Source of the DNA: Mageeibacillus sp. UBA5438
Lineage (GTDB): Bacteria > Bacillota > Clostridia > Saccharofermentanales > DTU023
Assembly (NCBI GenBank): GCA_002427535.1
Contig: DIRK01000021.1
Location: 1 to 18,693, forward strand
Reading direction: 5' to 3'
Length of the DNA stretch: 18,693 nucleotides
The position numbers and the translations under genes are program-made. Under the pieces are notes generated by a model that saw only the letters and a program-made list of their open reading frames with translations, did no database searches and was not told where the DNA came from. This document shows, piece after piece, positions 7,165 to 14,969 of this stretch (position 1 is the stretch's first letter; the number at the start of each line of letters is the position of its first letter).

Positions 7165-8068
7165 TCCCATCGTCATTCATTTGGATGAAGCAGGCCTAAG
7201 GCTAGATAAATGGCTTTCAATTCGCCTGCCCGAACATTCACGCGAATTTTGGAAACAACGTATCTTAAAAGGCGAGGTGACGGTGAACGGCAAAAAGGTC
7301 AATCCGTCGCGTTCGCTTATTGAAAATGATCAAATTGAATTTTCTATCGAAGTCGAAGAAACAAAAGTGACACCGGCGGCCGAGCCTTTGACCCTTAAAC
7401 TCCTTTATGAAGACGAATGGTTTTTCGTCGTCGATAAACCCGCGGGGCTGGTCGTGCATCCGGCGCACGGACACGCCTCGGGAACCCTGGCCGACGCTTT
7501 GGGGGCGATGTACCCAAAAGGCCTATCCGATCTTTCGGGTAAGGATCGCCAGGGTATTGTTCACCGCCTCGATAAGGATACCTCCGGCGCGATGCTCATC
7601 GCCCGAGATAATGATACCCACGAAAAGCTGGCGAAATTGTTTCGGGAGCAGACGATTGACCGTATTTATGATGCGGTGGCCTGGGGAATGCCCGCGTCGC
7701 TTTCGGGGCGGATCGACGCGCCGATCATAAGAGGTGATGTCAACCGCAAGAAGATGGTGGTTAAAGAGGACGGGAAAGAGGCCAAAACAGATTTCCGGGT
7801 CCTCTCACAAAAGGACGATATGACGCATTTAGAATGTCGGCTCCTCACAGGCAGGACGCATCAAATACGTGTCCATTTGGCTTATATAGACCACCCTGTA
7901 GTCGGTGACCGACTGTATGGGGGATGGCGTAAGGGATTAGCACTTGAATACCATCTGCTTCACGCTAGGGGCCTGGCCTTTACGCACCCTGTGACAGGGG
8001 AAGCATTTTCTGTTAATAGTCCCCTTCCGAGTCGATTTTATTCCTATGTGCGAAGAGAGGACCTTTAA
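7154..8068 (+). CDS. rluD: RluD/YlyB-family 23S rRNA pseudouridine synthase
   Basis: A 304-residue RluA-family enzyme. An N-terminal S4 RNA-binding domain (about residues 10-60, RLDKWLSIRLPEHSR through VTVNGKKVNPSR) is followed by the catalytic domain with GIVHRLDKDTSG, in which Asp140 is the expected catalytic residue. Other family blocks are VVDKPAGLVVHPAHG and LLTGRTHQIRVHLA. It turns uridines in large-subunit rRNA into pseudouridine, most likely in helix 69 as for RluD, but the exact sites cannot be read from sequence. ATG 7154 is chosen because GAGG (7141-7144) lies 9 nt upstream; an in-frame ATG at 7145 is too close to it. The gene overlaps lspA by 11 bp and abuts the next gene. Confidence 0.92.
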   Translation: MKRDPIVIHLDEAGLRLDKWLSIRLPEHSREFWKQRILKGEVTVNGKKVNPSRSLIENDQIEFSIEVEETKVTPAAEPLTLKLLYEDEWFFVVDKPAGLVVHPAHGHASGTLADALGAMYPKGLSDLSGKDRQGIVHRLDKDTSGAMLIARDNDTHEKLAKLFREQTIDRIYDAVAWGMPASLSGRIDAPIIRGDVNRKKMVVKEDGKEAKTDFRVLSQKDDMTHLECRLLTGRTHQIRVHLAYIDHPVVGDRLYGGWRKGLALEYHLLHARGLAFTHPVTGEAFSVNSPLPSRFYSYVRREDL

Positions 8069-8800
8069 ATGACCTCCCAGCTTACGCACAAACGCATTCT
8101 GGCCATGATACTCGTCATGATCATCGGTTTTTCCGGGGGTATTTTCATCAAGACAATGCTCAGGGTGGGGGAAGGCGAGGATGTTGATATTACCGCCATC
8201 CGCCAGGCCAATGAAGCCTTGCTGGAAGAAAAAGAACGCTATGGCGCCCTGCAGGCGCAAAACGCGGATCTTGAGGATAGAAAGCGCATCCTGCTTCGCC
8301 GTTTCGAAGACTACGAGGACACAGGCGGCATTTTGTCAGAACTTCGCGAAAATGCCTGGTTGTCGGGGATGACCGACGTCGAAGGTAAGGGGATTGTATT
8401 AACCCTTGACGACAAACCGGACTACGATCCGCTGGTCGATCCGATCGAATCGGTGATCCATGACAGCACGGTCAACTATGTGGTGAATCTCCTGTGGTCG
8501 GGAGGGGCGCGTGCGGTGGCCTTTAACGGCGTACGGCTGACATCCGTGTCCGAAATCAGCTGTGTGGGTCCTGTTATCTTGTGCTACGGCATCCGGCAGA
8601 TGCCGCCCTATGTCCTGGAAGCCATCGGGCCTGTTGACGCGATGCGCGATGTCCTTGAAAAAGATTCGTACCTGGCGCATCTGACGCAGAGCAAAATAGG
8701 GATTCGCTTTACGGTAAACACGCAGGAACAGATGCTTTTACCGTCATTTTCCAGGACACACGATATATTGCCGTATATCAATCTGCTTCGGGAACCTTAA
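8069..8800 (+). CDS. DUF881 family membrane protein, first paralogue
   Basis: A 243-residue protein with one N-terminal membrane helix (about residues 9-29, starting after a basic stretch), a coiled-coil segment (about 40-80) and a C-terminal DUF881 domain. Family blocks seen are GKGIVLTLDD, VNLLWSGGARAVAFNGVRL and PPYVLEAIG. DUF881 proteins (YlxW/YlxX in Bacillus) have no proven biochemical role and are often found near cell-division or envelope genes. The topology predicts a short cytoplasmic end with the domain outside. ATG 8069 directly follows the rluD stop, and GAGAGG lies upstream. The next gene is a diverged paralogue. Function unknown. Confidence 0.82.
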   Translation: MTSQLTHKRILAMILVMIIGFSGGIFIKTMLRVGEGEDVDITAIRQANEALLEEKERYGALQAQNADLEDRKRILLRRFEDYEDTGGILSELRENAWLSGMTDVEGKGIVLTLDDKPDYDPLVDPIESVIHDSTVNYVVNLLWSGGARAVAFNGVRLTSVSEISCVGPVILCYGIRQMPPYVLEAIGPVDAMRDVLEKDSYLAHLTQSKIGIRFTVNTQEQMLLPSFSRTHDILPYINLLREP

Positions 8801-8816
8801 CAGGCGACCGGGAACT

Positions 8817-8820
8817 GAGG
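8817..8820 (+). promoter_or_regulatory. Ribosome binding site deciding the second DUF881 start
   Basis: GAGG lies 7 nt before ATG 8828 but only 1 nt before ATG 8822, so the inner ATG is the likely start. Confidence 0.6.
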
Positions 8821-8827
8821 TATGGAT

Positions 8828-9541
8828 ATGAAAAAGAAATGGATTCAATATGCGTCTATCCTGATTGTCTGTGTCTTTGTGGGGCTTGCGATTGCCCTTT
8901 TGATGAAAAATCTGAATCTCATCAATGTGGGAGACACCAGTATTCAGGAACTGCAAAACCAGATTATTGACTACCAAAAAAAGAACGAAGACTTGAACAA
9001 CCGCAATACGCGACTTTATGAATATTTGCGCGAGCTTGAGGAGGAACTGGCCAGCGGCCGGGGCGAAAGCTACCTGCACATCGTGGAGGAAAAAGAGCAG
9101 TACGCTCTCTTTGCGGGTCTTCGGGCCGTGAAAAATGCCGGTGTCGTGATCACGATGACACCTCTTGAAGGCTACCAGATGCAGGACGCCGTCGTGCGTC
9201 AGTTTGTGAATGAACTGTCAGCCTTGGGCGCACAGGCCATCGCCGTGAATGAGGAGCGTAAGGTGGCCACCACTGAGATCCGGACAAGCCAGGACATGAT
9301 CTTGGTGAACGGGGTGTCGTATGCCCGAACAGAACCCTTTGAAATCAAAGCGATTATTGATCCGGGGAAAATTGATTCCTACGTGGTGCCGTATCTTTTG
9401 TCCATCAGTGACAATATTAAAAAGCAACTGTCGGATGACGCTTTGACAATCGCGATCCGAAAAGATGAGCATGTGCTCATTCCGGCCTTGAATGAAGACC
9501 GAATCGCGTACCAAATGGAATTGCTCGAACCGGTGGAATAG
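8828..9541 (+). CDS. DUF881 family membrane protein, second paralogue
   Basis: A 237-residue paralogue of the preceding gene. MKKKWIQ leads into one membrane helix, then a strong coiled coil (about residues 35-75, with ELQNQIIDYQKKNEDLNNRN), then the DUF881 domain with GVVITMTPLEGY, FVNELSALGAQAIAVNEER, TSQDMILVNG and FEIKAI. It matches the family pattern better than the first copy. The two proteins differ clearly along their length, so the duplication is old, and a heteromer is plausible but unproven. ATG 8828 is preferred over ATG 8822 from ribosome-binding-site spacing. The gene sits 27 bp after its paralogue and 4 bp before phoH. Function unknown. Confidence 0.84.
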   Translation: MKKKWIQYASILIVCVFVGLAIALLMKNLNLINVGDTSIQELQNQIIDYQKKNEDLNNRNTRLYEYLRELEEELASGRGESYLHIVEEKEQYALFAGLRAVKNAGVVITMTPLEGYQMQDAVVRQFVNELSALGAQAIAVNEERKVATTEIRTSQDMILVNGVSYARTEPFEIKAIIDPGKIDSYVVPYLLSISDNIKKQLSDDALTIAIRKDEHVLIPALNEDRIAYQMELLEPVE

Positions 9542-9545
9542 TATA

Positions 9546-10568
9546 ATGGTGACAATGGAAACGAACGAAATTATTTTTGAAAAACAAATTGAATTAGAAA
9601 GCCCCGAGGAAGGCTTAGTCCTGCTCGGCGCCTGCAACGGTAACGCCTCTCTTTTCAGTGAGGCTTTTAATGTCTCCTGTGACTCCACAGCGAATGGCGT
9701 AGTGCTGCGAGGAACGGATAAACCCTCCGTTGAAATGGCCTCTCGCATTATGGACCGCCTGTACCAGCTCTTGCGAACAGGAGCCGCGCCGGTCACCGAA
9801 CAATTGATCCGCTACCTGATTGACGCCGCGCGGGAAGGTTCCTTAGCAGATGTCGAAGCGTTTACACCGGATCTTATCTGTGTCAACGCGAAGGGCCGAC
9901 CCATTTCGTCCAAGACAAAGGGGCAGCAGCTTTACGTCGATGCGATCCGAAAGCATGAGCTGACCTTTGCCATCGGGCCCGCGGGCACGGGCAAGACGTA
10001 CTTGGCAGTCGCGATGGCCGTCAAGGCTTTTCGCGCGCATGAGGTCTCGCGCATTATTCTGACGCGTCCGGCGATTGAGGCAGGCGAAAACTTAGGCTTT
10101 TTGCCTGGGGATCTTCAAAGCAAGGTCGACCCTTATATGAGGCCGCTTTACGATTCATTAAATGACCTGATGGGCTTTGAGACTTACCAGCGCCATCTGG
10201 AAAAAGGTGAAATTGAAATTTCTCCTTTGGCCTACATGCGCGGGCGTACTCTTGACGACGCGTTTATTATCTTAGATGAGGCGCAAAATACGACGCGCGA
10301 ACAGATGAAAATGTTTTTGACACGCATCGGCTACAACGCGAAAGCTGTTGTCACAGGCGATATTACACAGATTGACCTCCCTGCAAGACGAAAGAGCGGG
10401 TTGGCGGAGGCCGCCTCCTTACTTGGGAACTTGGAGGGGATCAAAAGCATCCGTCTGACTGAGCGCGATGTGGTGCGAAATCCGCTTGTGCAGCGCATTA
10501 TCCGGGCTTATGAGAAAGACTCAACATCAAGCCGCAAAGATCATTCGAACAGGAGACCGCGTCCGTGA
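9546..10568 (+). CDS. phoH: PhoH-like ATPase (YbeZ family)
   Basis: A 340-residue ATPase. The N-terminal region holds a small RNA-binding-like domain (LGACNGNASLFSEAFNV), followed by the PhoH NTPase with Walker A GPAGTGKT (144-151), LTRPAIEAGENLGFLPGD, Walker B ending DEAQ (244-247) and VVTGDITQIDLP. PhoH/YbeZ proteins are linked to RNA metabolism, and YbeZ is a known partner of the rRNA endonuclease YbeY in other bacteria. Here ybeY lies one gene downstream, as in B. subtilis. ATG 9546 is chosen with GGTGGA 8 nt upstream; ATG 9555 is an alternative. The stop overlaps the pgpH start by 4 bp (GTGA), so translation is probably coupled. Confidence 0.93.
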   Translation: MVTMETNEIIFEKQIELESPEEGLVLLGACNGNASLFSEAFNVSCDSTANGVVLRGTDKPSVEMASRIMDRLYQLLRTGAAPVTEQLIRYLIDAAREGSLADVEAFTPDLICVNAKGRPISSKTKGQQLYVDAIRKHELTFAIGPAGTGKTYLAVAMAVKAFRAHEVSRIILTRPAIEAGENLGFLPGDLQSKVDPYMRPLYDSLNDLMGFETYQRHLEKGEIEISPLAYMRGRTLDDAFIILDEAQNTTREQMKMFLTRIGYNAKAVVTGDITQIDLPARRKSGLAEAASLLGNLEGIKSIRLTERDVVRNPLVQRIIRAYEKDSTSSRKDHSNRRPRP

Positions 10569-12748
10569 AATCTGAGAACGCGAAGGCGCGTCAAGCGATC
10601 AACGTGCTCTTTTTAATCGTCGCGATCGCAATTATCGTGGGCACCGTCTACATTGGCGGCACTCCGCGCCAATACGATCTGGAAGTGGGGGATGTCAGCG
10701 CGTACGATATCGCGGCGCCGCGTGACATCGCCGATGAGGCGGAGACGGAAAGGCGGGCACTTGTTGAGATGTCGCTCGTGCCGAACATCATGATCCGTTC
10801 GGAGGCGCGAAGTGAAGAGTCTCGCGACAAGGTCTCGCAGTTGATTATCCTCGTGAAAGAGAAAAGAGATTCACTCTATCGTGAACCCGTTGTGGAAGTT
10901 GAGCCCATTCCCGGGGAGGAAATTGGTGACACGGAACCGGATGACCCTATCGATCGGCCCAGAAAGCCGGACAGTCATGAAATAGAATTGGCGGTGTCCT
11001 CGATCATCTCGGCCATCGATCAGTCCTTAGGGGTGGTGATTCCATCCGGGGACGCCGATCAGATGATCCGCATGGGCGACGACCGCTATGAGCATTTGTC
11101 CGCTATCTTGTTTGCGGAAGCCGGCGCCATTGTGGCAAAAACGCTTGATGCGAACGGTCTGCGTCTGGCCATTGCGGAGACGGTCACGCGTTTGGAAGAA
11201 TCAATGGATTACTACCTTGACGACGCGGCCTTAACCGGGCGCCTTTTAGGCCTTTTATTGCAGGCCAATGTCGAGTTCAACCAGGAAGCGACCGAAAAGG
11301 CAAAAACCGCCGCCTATGAACGTGTCATGAGCAACCCCGTGATGATTAACCGTGGCGTGCGCATTATCAGTCAGGGCGATGTGATCACCCCTGAGCTGAA
11401 AACCATGCTGGATGAACTGAACCTCACCGTCGGGGCGAGGCTTGACTGGATTCGCGTCGCGTCCACGACGGCGCTGGTCCTTTTAGTCGGCGTCGTGTCG
11501 ATCTTCTTTTTCTCGCGTTATTCGTCGGATCTTTTGTTTTCGACGCCGCGCAACACATTGGCGATGGTCCTGGCCATCTTGATCCCCCTCATGATGACCG
11601 CTTACCTGGCGCGCGACTATCCCTTGGCGCCGCCCGCGTATTTTGCGGCGGTAGTCATTACGGCGTATTTTGGATTCCGCACCTCCTTGTTCTTAAGTGC
11701 GATGCTAATCATCCTCATGATGCCCATGACTTCCTTTAACCCGACTTTTCCTGTGGTCGCGCTCTTGGGTTGTACCATCGCGGCGCTGTTCACGAAGGGT
11801 TCAGGACGTCACGACAATTACGCGCGCATTATCCTTGCGACTTCTTTTGTGAATGCCGCGGCCACACTCTTAGGCGGGCTCTTGCAAAAGGAATCTTGGG
11901 GGACCATCACGAGCACGGTCATGCAGGCCACCTTGTCGGGTGCTTTGTCGGTCATTATCGGGATCGGCATCATGCCTTTATTTGAATTAATCTTCAATAC
12001 AGTCTCGCCCTTGCGGCTGATTGAGCTGTCTCAGCCGGGCCATCCTTTAATGAAACGCCTGTTTGTTGAGGCGCCCGGAACGTCCCAGCACAGCATGATG
12101 GTGGCGAACTTGGCCGATACCGCGGCGGAAGCTGTCGGCGCCAATGCCATGATCGCACGTGTCGGCGCTTATTTTCACGACGTGGGCAAACTGGAAGCCC
12201 CCCTCATGTTCACGGAAAATCAAACGGGAGACAACCCGCACGACCGCCTGCCTCCGGAAGAAAGCGCGCGCATTATCACGCGGCATCCGGAGGACAGTCT
12301 GATACTCGGACGAAAATACCGCCTGCCTCAACCGCTATTGCGCATCGCGAATGAGCATCACGGGACCACCTTACTTTCGTATTTTTGGAATAAGGCCGTG
12401 GCCGAAGCTGAGGCAAAAGGAGAGACGCCCCCGCCTATGGAAGCTTTCCGTTACAAGACACCGCTCCCCAGTTCTCGTGAATCGGCCATCGTCATGCTCG
12501 CTGACTCCGTAGAGGCGGCCATGCGCTCAGAGCATGTCCATACCCTGCAGGAAGCAGAGGCCCTGATCGGACAGATTATCCGCGACAAGGTGGATCAGGA
12601 TCAGCTGAAACTTTCGGGGCTGTCCTTTGCCGATATCGGGACCATTACGCAGTCATTCTTGCAGGTTTACGCCGGGCACTTCCATGAGCGTGTCGCGTAC
12701 CGAAAGCAAGGTACGCGCCCTGTGCCCCGCATCACGGAAGCCAACTAA
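10565..12748 (+). CDS. pgpH: 7TM-HD c-di-AMP phosphodiesterase
   Basis: A 727-residue membrane protein. A first helix (about residues 11-30) leads to a large outer domain that includes an acidic Pro-rich stretch (about 107-138). A cluster of membrane helices follows (about 295-480), then a cytoplasmic HD domain. The metal-binding residues visible are His509 (QHSMM), His538-Asp539 (FHDVGK) and His598-His599 (NEHHG), all intact. PgpH (YqfF) hydrolyses cyclic di-AMP to pApA, which affects potassium balance and cell-wall stress responses. The start is GTG 10565, overlapping the phoH stop; AGGAG lies about 10 nt upstream. The phoH-pgpH-ybeY order matches B. subtilis. Substrate is inferred from family. 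Confidence 0.93.
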   Translation: MKSENAKARQAINVLFLIVAIAIIVGTVYIGGTPRQYDLEVGDVSAYDIAAPRDIADEAETERRALVEMSLVPNIMIRSEARSEESRDKVSQLIILVKEKRDSLYREPVVEVEPIPGEEIGDTEPDDPIDRPRKPDSHEIELAVSSIISAIDQSLGVVIPSGDADQMIRMGDDRYEHLSAILFAEAGAIVAKTLDANGLRLAIAETVTRLEESMDYYLDDAALTGRLLGLLLQANVEFNQEATEKAKTAAYERVMSNPVMINRGVRIISQGDVITPELKTMLDELNLTVGARLDWIRVASTTALVLLVGVVSIFFFSRYSSDLLFSTPRNTLAMVLAILIPLMMTAYLARDYPLAPPAYFAAVVITAYFGFRTSLFLSAMLIILMMPMTSFNPTFPVVALLGCTIAALFTKGSGRHDNYARIILATSFVNAAATLLGGLLQKESWGTITSTVMQATLSGALSVIIGIGIMPLFELIFNTVSPLRLIELSQPGHPLMKRLFVEAPGTSQHSMMVANLADTAAEAVGANAMIARVGAYFHDVGKLEAPLMFTENQTGDNPHDRLPPEESARIITRHPEDSLILGRKYRLPQPLLRIANEHHGTTLLSYFWNKAVAEAEAKGETPPPMEAFRYKTPLPSSRESAIVMLADSVEAAMRSEHVHTLQEAEALIGQIIRDKVDQDQLKLSGLSFADIGTITQSFLQVYAGHFHERVAYRKQGTRPVPRITEAN

Positions 12749-12761
12749 AAAAAGAGGCGAC

Positions 12762-14165
12762 ATGATTGAAATTAATCACGACAACCGTCAAAGGCGGTAC
12801 CCCTTAAAAGGCACCGCGCCCGCTGTGGAGGAAGCGATCACGCATGTCCTTTTATCGTCCCCCTTTGCCCAACAGCTGATGGCTGAAGGCATCACGGTCG
12901 CGGTGGACTGGACGCTCATCGGCCCCCGGTCCATGAGAACGTTAAACCGTGAACAGCGCGGCGTAGATCAGACGACGGATATCTTGTCGTTTCCGGCGCG
13001 TGAGATGAAGGAGGGGGTGCCGACAGAGGCACTTGAAAGCTACGAGTTTTTCGGTGATGAAGAAGCACAAACCTTGTTTCTCGGCGACCTTGTCATCGCG
13101 CCTTCAAAGGTCGAAGAACAAGCCCATCTTTACGGTCACAGCTTCAAGCAGGAGCTCATGTTCTTGGTGATACACGGCATGCTGCATTTACTCGGCTACG
13201 ATCATGAACAAGAAGGGGACCGCCGTGTAATGCGTGATATGGAACGTCGCCTGATGTCAGGCTTAGAAGAAATCCCCTCAGGCTTTGTCGCGATTATCGG
13301 GCGCCCCAACGTCGGTAAATCCACCCTTTTAAACGAATTGTCCGACCGGACACTTGCGATTACAACCGCTAAACCGCAGACGACGCGGCATGCCATAAGA
13401 AGCGTGCTGTCCACTGAGGATTACCAGATCGCCCTCCTTGATACCCCGGGGCTCCACAAGCCTAAAAACGCGCTCGGCAAAACCATGATGAAGGCGACGA
13501 ACGTCGCCATCGCCCAGGCGGATGTGGTCGCCCTCATGATTGACGCCTCCTGGAAGGCCTTTGTGGGGGAGATGGAGCTTTCTGTCATCGAGCGGGCCCA
13601 GCGCGATGAGAAGCCCGTCATCTTGATTATCAACAAGGTCGACCGGGCAGAAAAGGATAATATTTTACCGCTCATTAAAGCCTATGACGATCTTTTTAAG
13701 CTTGACGCCTATGTGCCCATCTCTGCCTTAAAAGGAGATGGCATCGATCGCTTTTTAGATGAGGTCACGCGCCTTTTGCCCGTACGCCGCCGCCTGTTTC
13801 AGCTGGACGATGAGACCGATCAGACTGAAAAAATCCTGTCAGCGGAACTCATCCGACGCGAGATATTAGAACAGACGCACGAGGAGATCCCCTACGGCGT
13901 TCACGTCATGATCGAACGCTTTGTTGAGGATGAACAGGCTATTGAGATCGATGCGCTCATTTTATGTTCCAAGGCCTCCCATAAGCATATTCTCATCGGG
14001 CATAAGGGCGAGAAGATCAAATCGATCGGGACCAGGGCGCGCCGAGCGATTGAAGCGTTAACCGATGCCCGCGTGCACCTGTCGCTGTTTGTCAAGGTGA
14101 AACCCAATTGGGAGAACAGGCCGCAAGATTTTCGCGACCTGTCAATCGAAGGGAAAGAATCCTAA
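12762..14165 (+). CDS. ybeY-era: YbeY-Era fusion: rRNA endonuclease joined to 30S-assembly GTPase
   Basis: One 467-residue frame holds two normally separate proteins. Residues 1 to about 166 are YbeY, with the zinc motif HGMLHLLGYDH (138-148; His138, His142, His148), DILSFPAR (73-80) and FLGDLVIAP. Residues about 173-467 are Era: G1 GRPNVGKST (180-188), G2 around Thr207-Thr208, G3 DTPG (227-230), G4 NKVD (291-294), G5 SAL (321-323), and a C-terminal KH domain with GHKGEKIK (413-420). Both halves are close to usual length with all key residues, joined by only about seven residues. YbeY acts in 16S rRNA 3'-end maturation and Era binds that end. ATG 12762 follows AAAGAGG. An internal ATG (13254) has only a weak upstream GGA, so a separate Era is possible but not favoured. 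It lies 13 bp after pgpH and 1 bp before recO. Confidence 0.93.
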   Translation: MIEINHDNRQRRYPLKGTAPAVEEAITHVLLSSPFAQQLMAEGITVAVDWTLIGPRSMRTLNREQRGVDQTTDILSFPAREMKEGVPTEALESYEFFGDEEAQTLFLGDLVIAPSKVEEQAHLYGHSFKQELMFLVIHGMLHLLGYDHEQEGDRRVMRDMERRLMSGLEEIPSGFVAIIGRPNVGKSTLLNELSDRTLAITTAKPQTTRHAIRSVLSTEDYQIALLDTPGLHKPKNALGKTMMKATNVAIAQADVVALMIDASWKAFVGEMELSVIERAQRDEKPVILIINKVDRAEKDNILPLIKAYDDLFKLDAYVPISALKGDGIDRFLDEVTRLLPVRRRLFQLDDETDQTEKILSAELIRREILEQTHEEIPYGVHVMIERFVEDEQAIEIDALILCSKASHKHILIGHKGEKIKSIGTRARRAIEALTDARVHLSLFVKVKPNWENRPQDFRDLSIEGKES

Positions 14166-14166
14166 G

Positions 14167-14955
14167 ATGAGCACCCTCGTGACAAAGGCCTTTGTCATGA
14201 ATTCATTTCCGTGGAAGGACCGGCACCGCCTACTGCATCTTTTGACCCCGGAGCACGGCCTGATTACGGCGATGGCGCCCGCGGCCGAAAGTTTAAAAAG
14301 TAAACTCCGCGCGGTGTCACAGCTGTTTTCTTATTCTGAATTGACACTGTCCGGACAAAACGGACGCTACACGGTAAAAGACGGCGCCGTGATTGAGGCT
14401 TTCACCGCCCTATCCCAAGATCTTGATCGTTTGGCGGCCGCCGCGCACGCCGTGGAAGTGTTCTCGGATGTGGCCCGAAACGATGAGCCGAACCGCCAAG
14501 TGTTCGAACTGTGGGCGTATACTGTCTATGAGATATCGCGTTCGGAGGATCCGGTGTTCATCGCGCGGATGAGCAGTATGCGCCTGATGGAAATTATCGG
14601 GTTATCGCCTGACTTGGATGCCTGTATCAGCTGCCGCGAGCCGATTGAGGGCGCGTATTTTTTCAGTTATCTTGCAGGCGGGCTACTGTGTGAGAAGGAT
14701 AGAGCCAAAGGGCAAAGGGACGCGATGACCGTTTTGTCAAAGGGGACGGTGGCTTTGCTTTTGCATATTGAAAGGGCGCCCTTTGAAAAACTCTACCGCT
14801 TTCAGGCAAGCGATAAGATACGCCGGGAAGCGAGTTGCCTTGCGGACCGCTGGGTGGAGGAAAAAATGGAAAAGCGCTATAAGCGCCTGTCATTGCTGGA
14901 TAGCTGCCTTGATTTTTCTTTTAATACAAAGGAAAGCGAAAAGGCGGGTGAATAG
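14167..14955 (+). CDS. recO: DNA repair protein RecO
   Basis: A 262-residue RecO. The N-terminal OB fold is seen in VTKAFVMNSFPWKDRHRLLHLLT, with GLITAMAPAA following, and then the helical domain with a zinc-finger region. RecO anneals SSB-coated strands and, with RecR, loads RecA in the RecF pathway. The zinc region has Cys153, Cys156 and Cys175, but the usual fourth cysteine position holds Asp178, so metal binding may be altered. ATG 14167 starts one base after the era stop, with GAAGGGAAAG upstream. The era-recO adjacency is typical of Bacillota. Length is normal. Confidence 0.92.
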   Translation: MSTLVTKAFVMNSFPWKDRHRLLHLLTPEHGLITAMAPAAESLKSKLRAVSQLFSYSELTLSGQNGRYTVKDGAVIEAFTALSQDLDRLAAAAHAVEVFSDVARNDEPNRQVFELWAYTVYEISRSEDPVFIARMSSMRLMEIIGLSPDLDACISCREPIEGAYFFSYLAGGLLCEKDRAKGQRDAMTVLSKGTVALLLHIERAPFEKLYRFQASDKIRREASCLADRWVEEKMEKRYKRLSLLDSCLDFSFNTKESEKAGE

Positions 14956-14969
14956 AAAGGAAGCGTCAT

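Noticed and set aside
9218..9796. A 192-codon minus-strand frame across the DUF881/phoH junction
   Set aside because: It is antisense to two well-supported genes, has no family features and no start signal.
12627..12761. Upstream in-frame extension of the YbeY-Era gene
   Set aside because: It runs inside the end of pgpH in another frame, has no YbeY-like sequence, and ATG 12762 has its own AAAGAGG site.
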